Shown: piece after piece, positions 1 through 8,575 of the stretch
How positions within the stretch are numbered: position 1 is the stretch's first letter
Layout: each line of letters opens with the position of its first letter
Assembly (NCBI RefSeq): GCF_002810445.1
Contig: NZ_NEXS01000010.1
Coordinates: forward strand, 62,001-126,000
Length of the DNA stretch: 64,000 bases
Origin: Advenella sp. S44
Lineage (GTDB): Bacteria > Pseudomonadota > Gammaproteobacteria > Burkholderiales > Burkholderiaceae_B
Direction of reading: 5' to 3'
Made by a program: the position numbers and the translations under genes
Notes under the pieces: generated by a model
What the model was told of the DNA's origin: nothing
Database searches by the model: none
The model's input: the letters and a program-made list of their open reading frames with translations, nothing else

Positions 1-1
1 T

Positions 2-715
2 CCGCCGCGGGTCACAGCCGACGCCGGCATCGACGCGATGATCCATGGCATTGAATCGTATGTCACCATGGATTCGAACGGATTCGAACGCGGCAACAAT
101 CCGGATCCCGGCTATAGCGGACGTACTCATTTGAGCAAAATGTTTGCCCGCGAATCCATCCGCCTGTGTGCCCAGCACTTGCGACAAGCCTACCGTAATG
201 GCACCGACACACAAGCGCGCATTGGCATGAGTTATGCCAGCGTGTTTGCCGGTCTGTCTTATGGCAGCGCCGGATTAAATGCGGTGCATGGGATTGCATA
301 CAGCATAGCCGGGCTAACGCATGAGACTCATGGCCGTACAAACGCTGTCATCCTGCCTTATGTGCTATATGAATTGCGCGAAACCCGTGCACAGGAGCTC
401 AATGACATTGCCGGCATTTGCGGCATTGCGACAGAACAGCCTGAGACGATACTGCAACTGGTGCAGGAACTTCAGACACTGGTCGGCGAACTGGGCATTC
501 CCAATAACCTGAAGGATTTCGGCATCAGTGAGGCCGATCTGCCGCGCCTGTATTCGGACGCCATGAGCGTGACCCGCTTGCGACATGCGTTTCCGGTTCC
601 TGATACTGCCGATGCGTACCGGCGTATTATTGCAAATGCATGGGACGGCACTTTCTCGGACACGCCGGCACTGTCACTTGTCCAGGACAGCCCGCTTGAA
701 TATACATCGGAATAA
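2..715 (+). CDS. Iron-containing alcohol dehydrogenase, C-terminal part (5' end outside window)
   Basis: The reading frame is open from base 2, so the gene starts upstream and about 237 C-terminal residues are present. Group III (Fe-type) alcohol dehydrogenases reduce or oxidise small aldehydes and alcohols with NAD(P) in the cytosol. The signature ligands are visible: Asp and His in DAMIHGIESYV at the beginning, then the His pair in HGIAYSIAGLTHETHG followed by NAVILP, which matches the D-H-H-H iron site of FucO-like enzymes. Maleylacetate reductase and 4-hydroxybutyrate dehydrogenase belong to the same superfamily, so the substrate cannot be told from this fragment. The next gene on the strand lies about 480 bases on, so the two need not share an operon. 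Confidence 0.85.
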   Translation, partial: PPRVTADAGIDAMIHGIESYVTMDSNGFERGNNPDPGYSGRTHLSKMFARESIRLCAQHLRQAYRNGTDTQARIGMSYASVFAGLSYGSAGLNAVHGIAYSIAGLTHETHGRTNAVILPYVLYELRETRAQELNDIAGICGIATEQPETILQLVQELQTLVGELGIPNNLKDFGISEADLPRLYSDAMSVTRLRHAFPVPDTADAYRRIIANAWDGTFSDTPALSLVQDSPLEYTSE

Positions 716-1194
716 TCCGTCAATTCGCCGGGTCGTAGCGGACTGCCTGCCCGGTGGTCGCGAACTGCCGGACCATACATACGGCCAAAACCACCGGGCT
801 TACGATTTGCTGCAGCCGCAGGCGCACTTGACACTTCACACTTGACTATCATGCGAGTGCGCTGCGCAAAACTCACCGCGGTCGCAAGCACATGTGTCAT
901 TACCAATGTGCCCGTATCAATATCGTTTAACGCCGCGGCAATCGCTTAATGCGGCTGCCTTCGGCCAGTTCAGTCTTCCCTGAGCGGGGCCAATTGCTGG
1001 GAACGCCACGTCTGGCTCCCGCTGCAGAAGATCGCATTTTTCCAATGCATGAGCAGGCTCAACGCCCTGGTCGCTGATCATGAAACACCCAACGCTACAA
1101 CAATTGTAATATCACATCAGTCATATATTTATATTGCATTTCAGTGATATATCAGTTAAATTCAAGAAAAATATATTCGACAAGGAGACGGACA
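716..1194. other. Intergenic region, no supported gene; AT-rich promoter part with an inverted repeat
   Basis: No convincing gene is seen in these 479 bases. The last 100 bases are AT-rich and carry ATATCAC at 1109-1115 facing GTGATAT at 1144-1150, a 7-base inverted repeat with a 28-base gap, just before the Shine-Dalgarno of the next gene. It could be a regulator site, but this is only inferred from symmetry. Confidence 0.3.
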
Positions 1195-2568
1195 ATGGCA
1201 TCAATACCTATTACGCCATCGGATATTTCAGGCCGTATGGAGCGGCTGCCGATGACCAGCTATCAGACCAAGCTTTTCTGTATTATTGCGACGGCCTGGT
1301 TTTTTGATTCGATGGATCTGGGCGTTATGACCTTTATCCTGGGCTCGATCAAAGCCGAATTCGGGCTGACCGTCGCGCAAACAGGCGTCGTGGCCAGCGC
1401 CAGTTTTCTTGGCATGCTGCTCGGTGCGGCGGTCGCTGGCGTGCTGGCAGACAAATTCGGCCGCAAGCCCGTATTTCAGGTCAGCATGGTTTTCTGGGGG
1501 CTGGGCAGCCTGTTCTGTGCGCTTTCCCCTGACGCCAATATGCTGATTGCCAGTCGTATCGTGCTCGGATTTGGCATGGGCATGGAGTTTCCGGTAGGCC
1601 TGTCGATTGTGTCGGAAATTGTGCCCTCCAATCGCCGCGGCAAATACTTGGCAATACTCGAAGGTTTCTGGCCCATCGGCTTTATCTGCTCCGGTCTGCT
1701 CAGTTATCTGCTGCTCGATTCCATTGGCTGGCGTGGCATCTTCTTTGTACTGGCCGTTCCTGCCGTCTTTGTGTTCTATATTCGTCGCCATGTGCCCGAA
1801 TCACCCCGCTGGCTTTCAGACTCGGGACAAAGTGAAAAAGCCGACACCGTCATGACGACCATGGAAAATCATGTCCGCAAAACGCTTGATAACAAGGAAT
1901 TGCCGCCCGTGGTCACGCTGCCTCCCAGCGCCGCCCAGTCCAATAGCGGCAATAGTTTCTCTGAACTGTGGAAAGGCGAATACGGCCGTCGCACGCTGAT
2001 GTTGTGGATCCTGTGGTTCTTTGCGCTCATGGGCTACTATGGCCTGACAAGTTGGCTTGGCGCATTGCTACAGCAGGCGGGATACGAAATCACTAAATCG
2101 GTGCAATACACCGTCACGATTTCGCTCGCGGGCATACCGGGTTTTATCTTCGCTTCGTGGATCATTGAAAAAATCGGTCGCAAGCCCACTTGCGTGCTGT
2201 TGCTGCTTGGCAGTGCGCTCTCCGTGTACATATACGGACACGTGGCCAGCGTCAAGGGCGAACTGCACTATTTGATGATGTCCGGCATGTTCATGCAGTT
2301 CTGCCTTTTCGGCATGTGGTCGGTTCTCTATGCCTACACCCCTGAACTTTATCCAACCCGCATTCGCGCAACGGGCGCCGGCTTTGCGTCAGCTATCGGC
2401 CGGCTGGGCTCGTTCGTTGGCCCATTTGCCGTGGGATTACTGCTGCCTGTCACCGGCCAGACCGGTGTATTCACATTGGGCGCTGTCTCCTTTGTAATTG
2501 CGGCTGCGATTGTAATCCTGCTGGGCGTAGAGACCCGTGGACGGGCGCTCGAAGACATTTCCGGATAA
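1195..2568 (+). CDS. MFS transporter, metabolite:H+ symporter type
   Basis: A 457-residue, 12-helix carrier of the major facilitator superfamily, expected in the inner membrane and driven by protons. The start is placed at the ATG at 1195 because AAGGAGA lies just upstream and MASIPITPSDISGRMERLP begins there; an earlier in-frame start at 1144 has no such site. The N-terminal motif RMERLPMTSYQ, then FDSMDLGVMTF, and the loop DKFGRKP between helices 2 and 3 are typical of the branch holding aromatic acid and niacin (NiaP-like) carriers. A second IEKIGRKP-like loop marks the C-terminal half. The hydroxylase-like gene follows 49 bases later and may be cotranscribed. The substrate is unknown; an organic acid or a niacin-like compound is possible. 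Confidence 0.85.
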   Translation: MASIPITPSDISGRMERLPMTSYQTKLFCIIATAWFFDSMDLGVMTFILGSIKAEFGLTVAQTGVVASASFLGMLLGAAVAGVLADKFGRKPVFQVSMVFWGLGSLFCALSPDANMLIASRIVLGFGMGMEFPVGLSIVSEIVPSNRRGKYLAILEGFWPIGFICSGLLSYLLLDSIGWRGIFFVLAVPAVFVFYIRRHVPESPRWLSDSGQSEKADTVMTTMENHVRKTLDNKELPPVVTLPPSAAQSNSGNSFSELWKGEYGRRTLMLWILWFFALMGYYGLTSWLGALLQQAGYEITKSVQYTVTISLAGIPGFIFASWIIEKIGRKPTCVLLLLGSALSVYIYGHVASVKGELHYLMMSGMFMQFCLFGMWSVLYAYTPELYPTRIRATGAGFASAIGRLGSFVGPFAVGLLLPVTGQTGVFTLGAVSFVIAAAIVILLGVETRGRALEDISG

Positions 2569-2617
2569 GGCCGGCGCATAGCCTGGCGATTCAGATTTTA
2601 TTTGAGGAGTAATTATT

Positions 2618-3436
2618 ATGATGACCGAAAGACAGCGAAAATTTCGCGAACAGTATAAAAGCGATATCAGCCCCTTGTATAACGGACTGGTGCATATCGG
2701 TGTGATGTATGTGGTGGGCATTGCGGCAGTCATCTATTGCCTGTCGCAATTGACAACAGCAACCTGGGAATACCTATTGATTATTCCCGTCTTTCTGGCG
2801 GGCAATTTCGTGGAATGGGCCATGCACACCTGTGTGATGCACAAGCGCATCAATGTGTTCGCCCTGCGGGCCATTTACGAAAGACACACCCGGCAGCATC
2901 ATCAGTATTTTACAGACAATGACATCACGATTGATTCGAGCAAGGAGTTCAGGATTGTATTTTTCCCATGGCGCGTGCTGCTGACCCTTGGGGTCGGCGG
3001 CCTGGTTCTGGGTTACCTGGCTTCAGTCATTATCAATCCCAACGCCGGATATATTGTTTTCCTGACCATGGTCATGCAATATATGATCTATGAAACGTTC
3101 CACTATTGCTGCCATGTGCACGATAACTGGTTCGTCCGGAATGTGCCGTTTATCAACACCATCCGGCGCCATCATACCGCCCATCACAATATGGGATTGA
3201 TGATGCATTACAACATGAACCTGACCTTCCCGATCGCAGACTGGTTCATGAAAACCAGTGATCTGGACCGCGGACTGCTGGGCCACCTGTTCAATGGCTA
3301 TAGCGAAAAACATATCAAGGAAGAGCTCAAGCCTATCATCAAGAAATATCGCAACGATGATGCCAGTGTCAGCCTTGACGGACCCAATCTGACGTCGGAC
3401 GAACAGAAAACATTGAATCGGGCAATGGCGCGCTAA
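2618..3436 (+). CDS. Fatty acid hydroxylase/sterol desaturase superfamily membrane protein
   Basis: A 272-residue integral membrane protein with the histidine clusters of the fatty acid hydroxylase superfamily, which binds a di-iron centre and hydroxylates or desaturates lipids. Visible clusters are HTCVMH around residues 70-75, HTRQHH around 90-95, FHYCCHVHDNW, and RRHHTAHHNM in the C-terminal half. Several hydrophobic stretches separate them. Start at 2618 follows a GAGGAG site; 2621 is an alternative. It follows an MFS gene on the same strand and is closed by a strong terminator, so the two may be one unit. Lipid substrate and product are not deducible. Confidence 0.8.
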   Translation: MMTERQRKFREQYKSDISPLYNGLVHIGVMYVVGIAAVIYCLSQLTTATWEYLLIIPVFLAGNFVEWAMHTCVMHKRINVFALRAIYERHTRQHHQYFTDNDITIDSSKEFRIVFFPWRVLLTLGVGGLVLGYLASVIINPNAGYIVFLTMVMQYMIYETFHYCCHVHDNWFVRNVPFINTIRRHHTAHHNMGLMMHYNMNLTFPIADWFMKTSDLDRGLLGHLFNGYSEKHIKEELKPIIKKYRNDDASVSLDGPNLTSDEQKTLNRAMAR

Positions 3437-3474
3437 GGCCCGCGCAGACGAGCCAGCCTGCCTGTTCGGCTTGT

Positions 3475-3504
3475 GCCCTGTCCTGACCGACAGGGCTTTT
3501 TATT
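3475..3504 (+). terminator. Intrinsic terminator after the hydroxylase gene
   Basis: A perfect 8-bp stem GCCCTGTC/GACAGGGC with a 6-base loop is followed by TTTTTATT. It sits 38 bases after the hydroxylase stop and overlaps the last codons of the convergent D-aminoacylase gene. Confidence 0.9.
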
Positions 3505-4972
3505 GCACGGTATCGGCGGGCAGATGTTCCCGGCGCAGCACTTTTCCGGGGCGCTGTCCGCTCGGCCTACCCTCTTCCCACACAACGCTCCCATTGACCA
3601 GAACGCCTGCAATACCGATGGACGCGGCTACGGGTTGGGCAAAAGTTGCTGCCTCGCCCACTGTTTGCTCGTTGAAAATGGTCAGATCAGCAAATGCGCC
3701 CTGTCGAATGACGCCTCGATCGATCAGTCCAAACTTGCCAGCAGTCAAGCCGGTCATCTTATGCAGCGCCTTTTCCAGGGAAAACAACCCCAGGCCCCGG
3801 CTGTAATGACCCAATACCCGAGGAAAACTCCCCCATAAGCGCGGATGGGGTTTTTCATCATGAGGCAGCCCGTCGGTGCCGATCATCGTATCGTCAAAGC
3901 GTAGTATCCGTTGCACATCGGCATCATCCATTCGATAGTAAATGGCACCTGCGGGCAACAGTTTCTCGATGGCCTGTTCAGTGCTGAGGTTCATCCTACG
4001 TGCAATTTCCGACAAATCAAGTCCGGCCATCTCAGGCAGGCTTTTTGACCAGGTCACCGTCACCCGTGTCGAGTTGGCTACCAGCTTTGCCGATAAAATC
4101 GTAGACGAGGCATCATATGGATAGCAATCCAGGCAAATAGGTTGCCGTGTCATATGGTCGGCAATGTGCGCCAGCGTTTCGGCCGAGCGGCCATGATTTT
4201 GAACGCCCACTACCTTATGGTGTGAAATAACAACGGGCACGCCAACCTGCCTGCCGATAAGAAACGACTCATCCAGTGACTCGATAACACGATCCCCTTC
4301 GTCGCGCATATGCGTGCAATAAATGCCGCCATAGCGCGCTAGCGGTTCGCACACCTCGATTACCTCCTGCGTAGGCGCTGCCACCGCTGGAGGATAGACC
4401 AGGCCCGTGGACACGCCAATTGCCCCGGCCTCCATGGCTTCGATGACCAGTTCCCGCATCGCTGCTATTTCGCTTGCGGTCGCCGCTTTGGTGACATCGT
4501 CCATGGTAGCGACGCGCAGGGTCGAATGACCGACCAGCATGGCGCAATTGGTGGCAGCCGGTCGAGCGCTCAGCGCATCCACATATTGCGCAAAGCTGCG
4601 AAACCGGAACCAGCCTCCCTGCTCATCCAGCAGATTCAACGGAGGCGTTACCGGGTCGGGAATGTTGCGGGGCATTGGTGCCAGGGAAATACCACAATTT
4701 CCGCCAATAACGGTTGTGATTCCCTGGCTTACTTTCGGCGACATATCACCATCTGACAACATTAACCTGTCATCGTGGGTATGGGCGTCGATGAATCCCG
4801 GGGATACTATCAGGCCGCTGGCATCAATCACCTTGTCAGCCGTCGCCCGCGACAAATCGCCAACGTGCGCGATGCGCTCACCCGAGATGGCAACGTCAGC
4901 GGAAAAACGCGCGCTGCCGGTACCATCGACTACGTCGCCATTGATAATCAAAACATCATAATGTGTATTCAT
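3500..4972 (-). CDS. N-acyl-D-amino-acid deacylase (D-aminoacylase family)
   Basis: A 490-residue amidohydrolase-superfamily enzyme that would hydrolyse N-acyl-D-amino acids to the D-amino acid and a carboxylate. The N-terminus carries the beta-sandwich start (DVLIINGDVVDGTGS) and the metal motif HTHD near residues 64-67; the metal-site cysteine is in GGNCGIS, and the conserved Asp in MIGTDGLPHD. Length matches the D-aminoacylase family (about 480-500). The start at 4972 follows an AGAGG site. It is the last gene of the long minus-strand unit with a peptide importer and a D-amino acid dehydrogenase-like gene, which supports a role in scavenging acylated D-amino acids. Dihydroorotase-like or allantoinase activity is less likely given the HTHD context. 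Confidence 0.85.
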   Translation of the reverse strand: MNTHYDVLIINGDVVDGTGSARFSADVAISGERIAHVGDLSRATADKVIDASGLIVSPGFIDAHTHDDRLMLSDGDMSPKVSQGITTVIGGNCGISLAPMPRNIPDPVTPPLNLLDEQGGWFRFRSFAQYVDALSARPAATNCAMLVGHSTLRVATMDDVTKAATASEIAAMRELVIEAMEAGAIGVSTGLVYPPAVAAPTQEVIEVCEPLARYGGIYCTHMRDEGDRVIESLDESFLIGRQVGVPVVISHHKVVGVQNHGRSAETLAHIADHMTRQPICLDCYPYDASSTILSAKLVANSTRVTVTWSKSLPEMAGLDLSEIARRMNLSTEQAIEKLLPAGAIYYRMDDADVQRILRFDDTMIGTDGLPHDEKPHPRLWGSFPRVLGHYSRGLGLFSLEKALHKMTGLTAGKFGLIDRGVIRQGAFADLTIFNEQTVGEAATFAQPVAASIGIAGVLVNGSVVWEEGRPSGQRPGKVLRREHLPADTVQ

Positions 4973-5029
4973 TTCTGACCTCTACAAGAGTCGCTGCGCG
5001 GCGCGACGGACATCACCCCACGCAAAAAA

Positions 5030-6712
5030 TCACGCCGGATTTGCCGCTTCAGACACGGCCCGAAAGTTCTGGAAGTCCCAGTGTCTTCCAGGCGCGGCAT
5101 CGATAAGCGATCGGGTATACGGCTGCGTGGGCGCTGTCAACACGGTATGGGCTGTGCCGGATTCGACAATTGTTCCCCGCTGCATGACGATAATGGAATC
5201 GCAAATCTGGGCGGCGACCCGCAAGTCATGGGTAATAAACAGCACGCCCACACCCGTGCGTTGCCGGACCTGGTCCAGTAGTTCAAGCACCTGAGCCTGA
5301 ACCGACACATCGAGCGCAGACACCGCCTCGTCGGCTACGAGGATATCAGGCTCCAGCGCCAGCGCCCTGGCAATACAGATACGTTGTCGCTGCCCGCCGG
5401 AAAATTGATGGGGATAGCGCTGTAACGAATCATTGCCCAGTCCCACCAGTTGCAGCAGCCCAGCCGCCTTATCCATCGCTGCTCCTTTCGAGAGCCCGAA
5501 ATTGAGCAGTCCCTCGATAATTGAATCGCCTACGGTCATACGCGGATTCAGGGAACGATAGGGATCCTGAAACACAATCTGGATGCGCTGACGCATTGGC
5601 CGCAATTGGCTCCCCGAGAGCTGTGCGATGTTCTGATCCTTAATGCAAATTTGTCCGGATGTCGGTTGCAGCAGCCGGACAATACAGCGAGCAACCGTTG
5701 ACTTTCCGGAGCCTGATTCGCCCACAATGCCAACAATCTGGCCACGATTTAAAGTCAAATTAATATTGTCTGCCGCAGTGATATGGCGTCCAGTCCCCAA
5801 GAGTCGCTTCTCGGAATAGGTCTTGGACAAGCCGGATACTTCCAGCACCGCTTCTCCAGTGTGCTCCTCGCGCAGCCTGGGAACCAGACTGGGCACCGAC
5901 GACACAAGCATGCGACTGTATGCATTAGCGGGGTTTCTCAGGATATCGTCACGTGTTCCTGTCTCCATGATTTCGCCCTTATTCATCACCACAATCCTGT
6001 CGGCGATCTCTGCAACAACGCCAAAGTCATGCGTAATAAATAGCACCGCCATATTATTCTTGACCTGCAGTTCACGTATGAGCGTCAGGATTTGCTTTTG
6101 CGTAGTGACATCCAGTGCCGTGGTCGGTTCATCGGCGATCAGCAACCGCGGCTGCAAAATAAGTGCCATAGAGATGATCACCCGCTGGCGCTGCCCGCCT
6201 GACAACTGATGTGGATATGCTTCGTAGATGCGCTGTGGATCCGGCATGTGAACCGATTCGAGCATCAGCAATACTGCCTGGCGCCGCTGTTTTGCCAACA
6301 TATTGCTATGGATGCGCAGTACCTCATCAATTTGACGACCAATCTTCTGCACTGGATTCAGTGCGGTCATCGGCTCCTGGAAAATCATTGACATCTTGGT
6401 AGCTCGCAGTTCGCGCAAGCGCTTCGCATCTGCCTTGAGCACATCTTCGCCATCCAACAGTATGCTGCCGTCACACACTTGCAGACTCTCTCTGTCCAGC
6501 AGACCCATCACGGAATAGGAAGATACTGATTTTCCTGAGCCGGACTCACCGACGACACAGAGCGTTTCTCCGGCCGATACATCGAAGCTAATGTTATTGA
6601 CGATCCGCTTTGGCGTAGCGGTACCCGCATGCGCAACGCGCACAGACAGACCGCGTACCTGCAGCACTGGTTGGGCAGTGCTTCCCCTGTTTTTCATGGT
6701 GTCTTGGTTCAT
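5030..6712 (-). CDS. Dipeptide/oligopeptide ABC importer, fused double ATPase
   Basis: A 560-residue protein with two complete ABC ATPase domains in tandem (DppD-DppF or GsiA type), which powers the importer encoded upstream. Each half has a Walker A GESGSGKS, a signature SGGQRQR and a Walker B followed by ADE (LLIADEPTTALD and ILVADEAVSALD). The oligopeptide-type C-terminal extensions follow each half (PYTRSLIDAAPG near the end). Its ATG overlaps the stop of the DppC-like gene by four bases, so the two are translationally coupled. Fused ATPases are common in glutathione and D-peptide importers (GsiA, DdpDF-like). Substrate is inferred from neighbours only. Confidence 0.92.
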   Translation of the reverse strand: MNQDTMKNRGSTAQPVLQVRGLSVRVAHAGTATPKRIVNNISFDVSAGETLCVVGESGSGKSVSSYSVMGLLDRESLQVCDGSILLDGEDVLKADAKRLRELRATKMSMIFQEPMTALNPVQKIGRQIDEVLRIHSNMLAKQRRQAVLLMLESVHMPDPQRIYEAYPHQLSGGQRQRVIISMALILQPRLLIADEPTTALDVTTQKQILTLIRELQVKNNMAVLFITHDFGVVAEIADRIVVMNKGEIMETGTRDDILRNPANAYSRMLVSSVPSLVPRLREEHTGEAVLEVSGLSKTYSEKRLLGTGRHITAADNINLTLNRGQIVGIVGESGSGKSTVARCIVRLLQPTSGQICIKDQNIAQLSGSQLRPMRQRIQIVFQDPYRSLNPRMTVGDSIIEGLLNFGLSKGAAMDKAAGLLQLVGLGNDSLQRYPHQFSGGQRQRICIARALALEPDILVADEAVSALDVSVQAQVLELLDQVRQRTGVGVLFITHDLRVAAQICDSIIVMQRGTIVESGTAHTVLTAPTQPYTRSLIDAAPGRHWDFQNFRAVSEAANPA

Positions 6713-7617
6713 GATTTTTTCGCCATTCTTGGATCCAGTACATCACGCAATACATCACCCAGAACATTGACGCAAAGCAATGTCAGCGCGAGCAGAATAC
6801 CGGGATACAGAATCAGCCCCGGCAGCATGCGAAAATACATGCGCCCCTCGGACATCATGTTGCCCCACGATGGAATTTCGGGCGGCAGCCCGGCCCCCAG
6901 GAAACTGAGTGTCGCTTCGGTAAGGATGGCCGCCGCAAAAATATACGTACCCTGAACGATCAGCGGCGCAATCGTATTGGGAATCATATGGCGCCACAAA
7001 ATTGTCCGAACTCTTGTTCCAAGAGAAACAGCCGCTTCAACATATGGCTCAGAACGAACCGAAAGAATCACGCCACGCACCAGGCGTACAACGCGTGGAA
7101 TCTCGGGGATGGTAATGGCCACCAGAACAGTGATCAAACTGCCTCCGGTGAGGGACACCAGAGCAATGGCCAGTAAAATGCCTGGGATCGCCATAATCCC
7201 ATCCATGACCCGCATGATAATGCCGTCGGCAAAGCGAAAATAGCCCGCGATCACGCCAATCAGCAGCCCGGCGATCAGGCTCATCACAGTGGCGCCGATC
7301 CCGACAATCAGCGATACCCGGGCGCCGTAAAGCGCGCGCGAATAGGTATCACGTCCGAAAGCATCGGTTCCCAGCCAGTGTGCCGACGAGAGTTTGGCCA
7401 GTCGCTCGGCCGGATTAATGGCCACGGGATCAACGGTACCCAGCATCGGGGCAAACACGGCCACAACAATGATAAGCAAGAACAATACAAATGCAATTAG
7501 CACTGGAATACTTCTAAGCGCTGCGCGCAGCTGTCCCGCTAAAGTGGAATGAAGTTCAGCAAGAGGCTGGCCAGGGCCCGAAGCGGACAGCGGGTCTGAC
7601 GAGAGTGGAACTGTCAT
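6709..7617 (-). CDS. Dipeptide-type ABC permease, DppC family
   Basis: A 302-residue inner-membrane permease of the DppC/OppC type. A short cytoplasmic N-terminus leads to a first hydrophobic helix (FVLFLLIIVVAVFAPML), then the family motif HWLGTDAFGRDTYSRALYG and a five-helix permease core with the EAA loop EAAVSLGTRVRTILWRHMIP. Start at 7617 has AGGAC five bases upstream. It lies 9 bases after the DppB-like gene and overlaps the ATPase gene, so all three are one transport complex. Confidence 0.93.
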   Translation of the reverse strand: MTVPLSSDPLSASGPGQPLAELHSTLAGQLRAALRSIPVLIAFVLFLLIIVVAVFAPMLGTVDPVAINPAERLAKLSSAHWLGTDAFGRDTYSRALYGARVSLIVGIGATVMSLIAGLLIGVIAGYFRFADGIIMRVMDGIMAIPGILLAIALVSLTGGSLITVLVAITIPEIPRVVRLVRGVILSVRSEPYVEAAVSLGTRVRTILWRHMIPNTIAPLIVQGTYIFAAAILTEATLSFLGAGLPPEIPSWGNMMSEGRMYFRMLPGLILYPGILLALTLLCVNVLGDVLRDVLDPRMAKKS

Positions 7618-7626
7618 GATAGTCCT

Positions 7627-8568
7627 TTAATAACGGATTCTGGGATCAAAGACCGTATACAGCAGGTCAACAACGAGATTGATCAGAATGTACACGAAGG
7701 AAAAAAGCAGTATTAATCCCTGAATGACGGGGTAATCACGGGCCAGCACCGCCTCGACAACCAGTCGTCCCAGCCCGGGCAGGTTGAAAACGGATTCGGT
7801 AACCACAACGCCGCTGATCAGAGATGCAATGCCAATGCCTATCACGGTGACAATCGGTACAGCTGCGTTGCGCAAAGCATGCCGCATCAATACCGATTTT
7901 TCTTTCAGGCCCTTGGCACGTGCCGTACGGATATAATCGTCGCCCATGACTTCAATGATGCTGCTGCGTGTGATGCGAGCGATCAGCGCCACATAAATGG
8001 CACTGAGCGCCAGCGTCGGCAGAATCAGTCGCTGCGCAAACGGCAGCAACCCCGCTGACAACGGCTTATAACCCTGTACTGGCAACCAGTCCAGCTGTAT
8101 GGCGAAAAAGTAAATAAGTAAATAGCCAACGACAAAGGTGGGAATCGAAAACCCCAGCACAGACAGGCTCATGATCAACCGATCCAGTATTTTTCCCTGA
8201 CGCCAGGCGGCAATGACGCCCAGTGGTATCGCGATGACCACCGTCAGAACAATTGTTGAGATCGCCAGCGCCAGCGTTGGCCCCATTCTTCCCGCGATCA
8301 TATCCAGGACTGGTGTGCCGGACAACAGCGAAACGCCCAGATCCCCCTGGAGCAGGCGCCCCACCCAAACAATAAATTGCGTGTATATCGGTTGATCTAG
8401 CCCCATAGCTTGGCGAATTTGCGCAAGTTGCGCCGCAGTTGCATCGTCTCCCGCAATAATGGCCGCAGGATCACCGGGCGTCAGTCGCAGAATCGCGAAA
8501 ATGACGATGGCAACCATAAAGATAACCGGCAGTGTGGCTACGAGTCGACGGGCAATGTAAGTTAGCAT
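7627..8568 (-). CDS. Dipeptide-type ABC permease, DppB family
   Basis: A 313-residue permease subunit. It begins MLTYIARRLVATLPVIF, the usual DppB N-terminal helix, followed by LRLTPGDPAA and the periplasmic loop with GLDQPIYTQFIVW. The EAA loop reads DDYIRTARAKGLKEKSVLM followed by RHALRNA, and FNLPGLGRLVVEAVLARDYPV is also family-typical. It pairs with the DppC-like subunit encoded next and sits 7 bases after the binding-protein gene, so the order is binding protein, DppB, DppC, ATPase. Confidence 0.93.
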   Translation of the reverse strand: MLTYIARRLVATLPVIFMVAIVIFAILRLTPGDPAAIIAGDDATAAQLAQIRQAMGLDQPIYTQFIVWVGRLLQGDLGVSLLSGTPVLDMIAGRMGPTLALAISTIVLTVVIAIPLGVIAAWRQGKILDRLIMSLSVLGFSIPTFVVGYLLIYFFAIQLDWLPVQGYKPLSAGLLPFAQRLILPTLALSAIYVALIARITRSSIIEVMGDDYIRTARAKGLKEKSVLMRHALRNAAVPIVTVIGIGIASLISGVVVTESVFNLPGLGRLVVEAVLARDYPVIQGLILLFSFVYILINLVVDLLYTVFDPRIRY

Positions 8569-8575
8569 AACGTAC

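Noticed and set aside
917-1081. 54-codon minus-strand frame beginning MISDQGVEPAHALEKCD
   Set aside because: Reads somewhat like protein but has no ribosome site and no family match; could be a gene relic.
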